NCBI GenBank assembly: GCA_027038385.1
Contig: JALVXE010000086.1
Coordinates: 967 to 11,923, forward strand
Source of the DNA: Thermotogaceae bacterium
GTDB taxonomy: Bacteria > Thermotogota > Thermotogae > Thermotogales > Thermotogaceae
Length of the DNA stretch: 10,957 nucleotides
Reading direction: 5' to 3'
Part shown: positions 6,297 through 10,957 of the stretch, in pieces
How the letters are laid out: each line of letters starts with the position of its first letter
Position numbering within the stretch: position 1 is the stretch's first letter
Notes under the pieces: model-generated
The model's database searches: none
Told to the model about the DNA's origin: nothing
The model's input: the letters and a program-made list of their open reading frames with translations, nothing else
Program-made: the position numbers and the translations under genes

Positions 6297-7568
6297 TTGG
6301 GATATTTCAGGATAGATGGTCCAGTGAGTCTTGAAGGGGATGTAGAGATCTCGGGTGCGAAGAACGCATCTCTGCCAATTCTTGCTGCATCTATAATATC
6401 TGATTCAAAGGTCCTCATAGAAAACGTTCCAGACCTCTTGGACGTTAGGACCATGATAGATATTTTGAGATCCATTGGAATGGAGGTGTCGTTTAACAAA
6501 AGTAGGGTCGAAGTTTTTCCAGCCGCTTCCCCCAACACGGATGTTCCTTATGAACTCGTTAGAAAAATGCGGGCTTCTTTCAACGTCCTCGGTCCACTTG
6601 TTGCGAAATACGGAAGCGCCAAAGTCGCGCTCCCGGGAGGTTGTTCCATAGGAGTAAGGCCAGTTGATTTTCACATCTCAGGCCTCGAAAAAATGGGATT
6701 CAAGATAGAGATAGAGCACGGATTTGTTAAAGCAAGGAGAGAAAAGATTAAAAATGCCAGGATAACTCTTCCGAAACCTAGCGTCGGGGCCACGGAGCAT
6801 CTCATGACCACTGCATCGGTTCTTGAAGGTATAGAAGTGATTATAGAAAACGCCGCTATGGAACCGGAAATAGTTGACCTTCAGAAATTTCTCAAGGAGA
6901 TGGGAGTAGAGATAGAAGGAGCCGGAACGAGCGTCATAAGGATAAGGGGTGGTGTAAAAACAAAGACGGTTCGTCATAGGGTGATACCAGATAGAATAGA
7001 AGCTGGAACCTATGCAATAGCTATAGCTGCAACTTTGGGAAAGGGAAAGATAAGAAATCTCATACCTGAGCATCTAAATTCACTATGGGAATTCCTGGAG
7101 GAATCTGGCGTAGATTTGGAAATACGAGAAAACAGCGTCGAGATATCCATGGATAGGAGGCCTAGTCCTTTAAACATAGACGTGGCCCCGTATCCGGGAT
7201 TCCCAACAGATCTCCAACCTCAAATGATGGCTTTCCTCAGCACGTCTGTCGGAACATCACACATAAGAGAAAACGTGTTTCACTCAAGATTTCTCCACGT
7301 AGATGAACTCAGAAGGATGGGAGCAAAGATAGAACTCTCAGATTCAACAGCCATAATAGAAGGAGTTGAGAAACTCTCTGGCGCTCCTGTCAACGGAACG
7401 GATCTAAGGGCGACAGCAGCTTTGGTTATAGCAGCGTTCATGGCGGAAGGAACGAGTGAGATACACCACGTGGAACATATATTCAGGGGATACGAAAACG
7501 TCATAGAGAAGTTCAGAAAACTCGGTGGTGGTATCGAGTACGTAGAGGTGAACGAATACGTGGATTGA
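6297..7568 (+). CDS. murA: UDP-N-acetylglucosamine 1-carboxyvinyltransferase (MurA)
   Basis: MurA transfers enolpyruvate from PEP to UDP-GlcNAc, the first committed step of peptidoglycan precursor synthesis, in the cytoplasm. The 423-residue length is normal and both halves of the EPT inside-out barrel are present. Key features are GAKNA with K22 and N23, the MRASFNVLGPL segment (91-101), the catalytic loop PGGC116-SIG with the active-site Cys, PDRIEAGTY, PGFPTDLQPQ, RFLHVDEL and the final DLRATAALVIAA block. Because Cys is retained, the enzyme should be sensitive to fosfomycin, unlike forms with Asp at this place. The start is a TTG at 6297 with GAGGTGA six bases upstream, inside the end of the preceding gene. 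An overlapping ATG at 6292 is in another frame. No truncation is seen. Confidence 0.97.
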   Translation: MGYFRIDGPVSLEGDVEISGAKNASLPILAASIISDSKVLIENVPDLLDVRTMIDILRSIGMEVSFNKSRVEVFPAASPNTDVPYELVRKMRASFNVLGPLVAKYGSAKVALPGGCSIGVRPVDFHISGLEKMGFKIEIEHGFVKARREKIKNARITLPKPSVGATEHLMTTASVLEGIEVIIENAAMEPEIVDLQKFLKEMGVEIEGAGTSVIRIRGGVKTKTVRHRVIPDRIEAGTYAIAIAATLGKGKIRNLIPEHLNSLWEFLEESGVDLEIRENSVEISMDRRPSPLNIDVAPYPGFPTDLQPQMMAFLSTSVGTSHIRENVFHSRFLHVDELRRMGAKIELSDSTAIIEGVEKLSGAPVNGTDLRATAALVIAAFMAEGTSEIHHVEHIFRGYENVIEKFRKLGGGIEYVEVNEYVD

Positions 7569-7599
7569 TCCCCAAGTCCTTGAGAATCTCTATGACAGA

Positions 7600-8478
7600 T
7601 TGCATTCCTGTGATATATGCCCGAGAGTTTGCAAAGTTGACAGACCAAAACACAGAGGGGTCTGCGGCTCTGATTTGAGCTTGAGGATATCCAACGCCAT
7701 CCTCCACTTTGGAGAAGAACCTCCTATATCTGGAAATGGAGGATCTGGGACTGTTTTCTTTTCTGGTTGTCCCATGAAATGTGTCTATTGTCAAAATTTC
7801 GGGTTCTCTCAGCTGATGAGAGGGGTGAATATATCCGAGAGTGATCTCGCATTCATAATGCTAGAGCTTCAAAGAGCCGGGGCCGAAAACATAAACCTCG
7901 TCACGGCGTCTCAGTACTTACCACACGTTCTCAAATCACTTGAAATTGCTTCAAAGAAAGGCCTCAACATTCCGATAGTCTGGAATACATCAAGCTACGA
8001 ATCGTTGGAGTCTCTCAGATTGTTGGATGGGATCGTCGATGTATACCTTGCAGATATAAGGTACGTAGAAGACGAAGTGGGGATGAGGTATTCAAAAGTA
8101 CCGAATTACTGGAGCGTTGCAAAGAAGGCTCTCAAGGAGATGTTCAAGCAAGTCGGAGCTTTTGACGGAAAGAGGGGAATGATCATCAGAATCTTGGTAT
8201 TTCCTGGCAGGATAACAAACCACAAAAAAGCTTTAGACTTCGTGGCGAGTGAGCTCTCAAAAGATGTACCCGTCTCGATAATGAGGCAGTACATGCCTGT
8301 TTTCAGGGCAAAGGAGTATCCTGAAATCTCGAGAAAGGTAACAGAGGAAGAGTACATGGAAGTCGTCGAATATGCAGAAAGACTAGGACTCGATGGGTGG
8401 ATTCAAACTGATGAGCCGCAGATAGTTCCCACAAGATCTGTAAGTAGCATATACAACCTTCTCAAAGAAAGACTCTGA
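7600..8478 (+). CDS. PflX-type radical SAM protein
   Basis: The product matches the COG1313/PflX group of radical SAM proteins related to pyruvate formate-lyase activating enzymes; its substrate is unknown. Near the N-terminus is a Cys-rich stretch, C4-DIC7-PRV-C11 and C22, common to the group and possibly binding a second cluster. GSGTVFFSGC leads into the cluster motif C57-PMK-C61-VY-C64-QN, which binds the 4Fe-4S cluster that cleaves SAM. Later group motifs are NLVTASQYLP, PIVWNTSSYES, DVYLADIRY and MRQYMPVF. The first conventional start is TTG at 7600, but it has no SD and the frame is open back to 7552, with family-like residues LENLYDR before it. An ATT at 7564 overlapping the murA stop is a possible true start. 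No cognate glycyl-radical enzyme is in the window. It lies between murA and the transporter in one operon. Confidence 0.88.
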   Translation: MHSCDICPRVCKVDRPKHRGVCGSDLSLRISNAILHFGEEPPISGNGGSGTVFFSGCPMKCVYCQNFGFSQLMRGVNISESDLAFIMLELQRAGAENINLVTASQYLPHVLKSLEIASKKGLNIPIVWNTSSYESLESLRLLDGIVDVYLADIRYVEDEVGMRYSKVPNYWSVAKKALKEMFKQVGAFDGKRGMIIRILVFPGRITNHKKALDFVASELSKDVPVSIMRQYMPVFRAKEYPEISRKVTEEEYMEVVEYAERLGLDGWIQTDEPQIVPTRSVSSIYNLLKERL

Positions 8479-8501
8479 ATCTGCTCGCGGGGGTGCTCAC
8501 C

Positions 8502-9773
8502 ATGTACGACATATTCGTAACTGTAGCCATATTCTTCACCGTGTATGTCTTCATAATATCTGAGAAGATACATAGGACGATAGCCTCCATGATAGGCGCA
8601 GCTTCGTTGATATTCCTCCAAATATTCGAGAATCCGCACGAAGTTTACATAAAATACGTTGACTTCGACACCGTTTTCCTACTCATAGGCATGATGCTCT
8701 TCGTGGCAGCGATGAAAAGGACAGGTTTCTTCCAATACATAGGTGTTAAAGGCCTGAAGATCTCGAGAGGGAGTCCAAAGCTGCTCTTTTTCATACTCAC
8801 ATCCATAGTTGCAACCGTATCGGCTTTCATAGACAACGTCACCACGGTGTTGATATTCGTCCCAATGACACTGGCTGTATCGGACGCAATTGGTATGGAT
8901 CCAAGTCCGTTCGTATTGGGAGAAATATTCGCATCGAACATAGGAGGGACCGCCACACTGATTGGTGATCCACCAAACATAATAATAGGTACGAACGCCC
9001 ACTTGGCATTTTCAGATTTCCTAGTCAATCTAGCGCCCGTGTCCTTTGCGATATTCCTAATTGTGGACCTGTTCTTGATTCTTGTGTACAGAAAAGAACT
9101 CTCTATAGATCTGAAAACCATGATAAGCGAAGGAATGTTCAACGAAGAGAAGAATCCAAAACTGCTCATGGGTGAGGTACTCCTCGGAATCACGATAATC
9201 CTGTTTTTGTTCCAACACAAACTCAACATATCTGGATCGTCCATAGCACTGATGATGGGGTTTCTATCGGTCTTGGTGATAGAGAAAGATCAGCTCGAGG
9301 AATTCTTGAGAGAGATAGATTGGGAAACCATTTTCTTCTTCATAGCTCTGTTCATAATAACAGGAGCCCTTGAGGAAACAGGGGTTTTGGAGAAGATGGC
9401 GTACTTCATGGTGGACCTTGCAGGGGACAGCATCAAGAAATTCGAGATGATACTGATATCCTTTTCAGCGAGCTTATCAGCGTTCGTCGACAACATACCG
9501 TACACTGCGACGATGGTTCACGTCATAGATCACTTAAAGGATATAGATCCCAAAACGTTTCACAACCTCAACCCGTTGTGGTGGTCTCTCGCACTCGGGG
9601 CTTGTCTAGGAGGAAACGGAACGCCGATAGGTGCTTCTGCTAACGTAGTAGCGATCCAAATACTCTCCCAAAACGGTAAGAAAATAAAATTCTGGAAGTT
9701 TTCGATCGTCGGGTTCTCAGTGGTGTTGATATCGGTATTGATCTCATCGGCATATGTTTTTATGAGGTACTGA
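8502..9773 (+). CDS. ArsB/NhaD-type (IT superfamily) ion transporter
   Basis: This 423-residue polytopic membrane protein belongs to the ArsB/NhaD/P-protein part of the ion transporter superfamily (COG1055-like). Two inverted halves are visible. The first carries SAFIDNVTTVLIFVP (107-121) and NIGGTATLIGDPPNIIIG (146-163); the second carries SAFVDNIPYTATM (326-338) and LGGNGTPIGASANV (369-382). The D-N and GDPPN/GTPIGASAN loops are the re-entrant substrate regions of the family. Substrate is not readable from sequence: Na+/H+ exchange, arsenite or a carboxylate are all possible. The absence of arsenic resistance genes nearby argues against a dedicated arsenite pump. The ATG at 8502 is chosen because a GGGGGTG SD lies six bases upstream; an in-frame GTG at 8493 sits inside that SD. 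It is the last gene of the murA operon; no hairpin terminator is visible after it. Confidence 0.92.
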   Translation: MYDIFVTVAIFFTVYVFIISEKIHRTIASMIGAASLIFLQIFENPHEVYIKYVDFDTVFLLIGMMLFVAAMKRTGFFQYIGVKGLKISRGSPKLLFFILTSIVATVSAFIDNVTTVLIFVPMTLAVSDAIGMDPSPFVLGEIFASNIGGTATLIGDPPNIIIGTNAHLAFSDFLVNLAPVSFAIFLIVDLFLILVYRKELSIDLKTMISEGMFNEEKNPKLLMGEVLLGITIILFLFQHKLNISGSSIALMMGFLSVLVIEKDQLEEFLREIDWETIFFFIALFIITGALEETGVLEKMAYFMVDLAGDSIKKFEMILISFSASLSAFVDNIPYTATMVHVIDHLKDIDPKTFHNLNPLWWSLALGACLGGNGTPIGASANVVAIQILSQNGKKIKFWKFSIVGFSVVLISVLISSAYVFMRY

Positions 9774-9781
9774 TTTTCGCC

Positions 9782-9821
9782 GATTATCTGCCATATTTCC
9801 AGATTATCCCGAAATATTTCC
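9782..9821. repeat. Tandem imperfect direct repeat upstream of DUF4912-GH57 promoter
   Basis: Two copies of the pattern GATTATC-N4/5-ATATTTCC lie at 9782-9800 and 9802-9821. Their starts are 20 bases apart, about two helical turns, so a protein could bind both copies on the same DNA face. The second copy contains a 10-bp palindrome, GAAATATTTC (9811-9820). The pair ends 32 bases before the -35 element at 9854. A regulatory role is inferred from position; it could also be unselected 3' sequence after the transporter gene. Confidence 0.5.
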
Positions 9822-9853
9822 TAAAAGCATTAAATTACTCCACGTTATAACTG

Positions 9854-9881
9854 TTTACACCCTCAAATAACATGATATAAT
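9854..9881 (+). promoter_or_regulatory. Strong sigma-A-type promoter for the DUF4912-GH57 operon
   Basis: A -35 element TTTACA (9854-9859) and a consensus -10 TATAAT (9876-9881) are separated by 16 bases, with TGA directly before the -10 giving an extended -10 (TGn). Transcription should start near 9887-9889. The 148-base gap 9774-9921 otherwise holds only the direct repeat and the SD of the next gene; I see no hairpin with a T-run. Confidence 0.8.
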
Positions 9882-9921
9882 TTTCATGAAAATAGGTACA
9901 GACCTAGGGGAGGGGAGAGAG

Positions 9922-10704
9922 ATGCTCATTTATGAGGACCTTCTGGAGTGGTTGGAGTCGGCTCCGACCATACAGCAGCTCAGGAAGAAGGCGAAAGAGC
10001 TCGGCATAAAGCTTAAAAAGAGGATGAAGAAAAGAGACATAATGAGGGCTATAAAGCAGGAGATAGAGAAGAGGATATCTCAAACTAAAGAAAGGGCCTC
10101 AAGTCATATGGGAACTCAACTGGTTCAAGAGAGACCCGTTCAGAAGGGGGAAGAGCTACCGAGAAGCTACGGCAAAGACAAACTCGTACTTATGCCCGTC
10201 AATCCGAACTGGCTTCACGCATACTGGGATTTCTCACCAGAAACCATCAGAAAAATAGAATCCCTAGGGCTTGGATATGAGATCGTTCTAAGACTTTACG
10301 ACGTCACCTACATAATATTCGATGGTACAAACGCACACAGGACCTTTGAATTCGGCGTGGACGTCAGATTTACCAAGAATTACTACTTCAACGTTCCCCT
10401 TCCTGGAGCCTCCTACATATTGGAACTCGGGTACAAAGATCCGAACGGAAAGTTTGTTCCGCTCCTCAGATCGAACGTGTGCAACGCTCCAAAGAACCAT
10501 CCCTCTGACTCTAAAAGGGAGAGATGGCTAGATCTGAGAACGAAAGAAAAGAGAGTGAAGCCTGGGGGGGAACCCTACGTTAAGCCGGTTGAAAAGATGG
10601 TCGGTTCCTCCGGAATAGGGATACTTCAGAACGTATCTCCATCTGGAGGAGGAGCGTTCATATGGGAGAAGGTGAGGAGTGGACTTGGAAAGGGTGGTAA
10701 ATGA
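9922..10704 (+). CDS. DUF4912 domain protein with N-terminal Rho-N/SAP-like helices
   Basis: The 260-residue product has a basic helical N-terminus (about 1-50; TIQQLRKKAKELGIKLKKRM followed by IMRAI) resembling a SAP or Rho-N-like helix-turn-helix that binds nucleic acids in other proteins. A variable linker (55-82) leads to the DUF4912 domain: GKDKLVLMPVNPNWLHAYWD (84-103), VLRLYDVT, a FNVPLPGASYILELGY strand pair (156-171) and RSNVCNAP (183-190). The domain is beta-rich with exposed aromatic residues, so carbohydrate binding is a reasonable guess but unproven. The C-terminus is Gly-rich and low in predicted structure. The start at 9922 is preferred because GGGGAGGGGAG lies just upstream and because an in-frame ATG at 9886 falls at the predicted transcription start. 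The stop overlaps the GH57 ATG by 4 bases, tying it to glucan metabolism. Confidence 0.88.
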   Translation: MLIYEDLLEWLESAPTIQQLRKKAKELGIKLKKRMKKRDIMRAIKQEIEKRISQTKERASSHMGTQLVQERPVQKGEELPRSYGKDKLVLMPVNPNWLHAYWDFSPETIRKIESLGLGYEIVLRLYDVTYIIFDGTNAHRTFEFGVDVRFTKNYYFNVPLPGASYILELGYKDPNGKFVPLLRSNVCNAPKNHPSDSKRERWLDLRTKEKRVKPGGEPYVKPVEKMVGSSGIGILQNVSPSGGGAFIWEKVRSGLGKGGK

Positions 10705-10957
10705 TGAAGAGTGGGAACATAGTTTTGGTGCTCCACGCACACCTTCCCTACATACGCCACCCAGAATATGAAGAATTTCTAGAAGAAAGATGGCTCTTTG
10801 AAGCCATGATAGAGACGTATATTCCACTTCTGAGGATGTTCAAGAAACTCGAAAGAGATGGAATAAACTTCAAACTCACGATGTCCATAACTCCTCCTTT
10901 GATGGAGATGTTGACTTCAAAGGACCTCATGGAGAAGTTTGAAAGGCACATGGAGAA
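10701..10957 (+). CDS. GH57 1,4-alpha-glucan branching enzyme, AmyC-like (3' partial)
   Basis: The frame opens with ATGATGAAG overlapping the DUF4912 stop and runs off the window after 85 codons. The N-terminal residues show the GH57 opening: a hydrophobic strand ending VLHAHLPYIRHP (first conserved region, H-x-HLP), then ERWLFEAMIETYIPLL and the strand FKLTMSITPPLMEML. These match the Thermotoga AmyC type (about 530 residues, GH57 plus DUF1957 C-terminal domain), now regarded as glycogen-branching enzymes that make alpha-1,6 links with retention. The catalytic Glu nucleophile and Asp acid/base lie beyond the window. A weak AAAGGGTGG SD precedes the start. Coupling to the DUF4912 gene implies equimolar expression. 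The enzyme is probably cytoplasmic, as no signal peptide is present. Confidence 0.93.
   Translation, partial: MMKSGNIVLVLHAHLPYIRHPEYEEFLEERWLFEAMIETYIPLLRMFKKLERDGINFKLTMSITPPLMEMLTSKDLMEKFERHME

Noticed and set aside
6678..7073. A 131-codon minus-strand open frame opposite murA
   Set aside because: It overlaps conserved MurA sequence and has a Tyr/Ser-rich composition with no recognisable domain.
8645..9244. A 199-codon minus-strand open frame opposite the ion transporter
   Set aside because: It is antisense to a gene with clear family motifs, has no family resemblance, and is explained by the codon pattern of the sense gene.
9811..9820. GAAATATTTC palindrome as an independent operator
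   Set aside because: It is short, AT-rich and contained in the second direct-repeat copy; the first copy does not preserve the symmetry, so the direct repeat explains it better.
9886..9921. ATG at 9886 as the start of the DUF4912 gene
   Set aside because: It lies at the predicted transcription start with no SD, while ATG 9922 has a strong SD and a normal leader.

Overview
The window looks like a chromosomal segment of a thermophilic bacterium, most likely a member of the Thermotogota. This is inferred from four things: Arg codons dominated by AGA/AGG and Ile by ATA, charged proteins rich in Glu, Lys and Arg, frequent TTG/GTG starts behind strong Shine-Dalgarno (SD) sequences, and a DUF4912 gene directly followed by a GH57 glucan-branching enzyme resembling Thermotoga AmyC. 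No tRNA, rRNA, CRISPR array, insertion sequence or phage gene is visible. Coding density is very high; no gap between genes exceeds about 150 bases.

Layout. (1) Positions 1-2398, plus strand: the 3' part of a membrane-spanning SMC/YhaN-like ATPase whose Walker A region lies upstream of the window. (2) Positions 2386-5660, minus strand: a tightly overlapping operon, read from high to low coordinates, of a NusG-domain-II membrane protein, a Gx-transporter (heptaprenyl diphosphate synthase component I-like) membrane protein, Maf nucleotide pyrophosphatase, a divergent RadC, and a TPR-like protein. All four junctions overlap by 1-4 bases, so translational coupling is likely. (3) A 47-base divergent spacer at 5661-5707 contains a perfect 14-bp palindrome. 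(4) Positions 5708-9773, plus strand: a degenerate GGDEF protein, MurA, a PflX-type radical SAM protein and an ArsB/NhaD-type ion transporter. (5) A 148-base spacer at 9774-9921 holds a 20-bp-pitch direct repeat and a strong extended -10 promoter. (6) Positions 9922-10957, plus strand: a DUF4912 protein and the 5' end of the GH57 branching enzyme, overlapping by 4 bases.

Functionally, the plus-strand operon joins peptidoglycan precursor synthesis (MurA) to a catalytically dead nucleotide-signalling domain. The minus-strand operon begins with a NusG_II/Gx-transporter pair that recalls the EetA/EetB membrane proteins of Gram-positive flavin-based extracellular electron transfer, here linked to nucleotide housecleaning (Maf) and RadC. 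The right end is a glycogen or alpha-glucan module. The points most worth a second look are the altered RadC metal site, the dead GGDEF protein next to murA, the EetA/EetB-like pair, the DUF4912-GH57 unit with its promoter, and the possible non-canonical start of the radical SAM gene.
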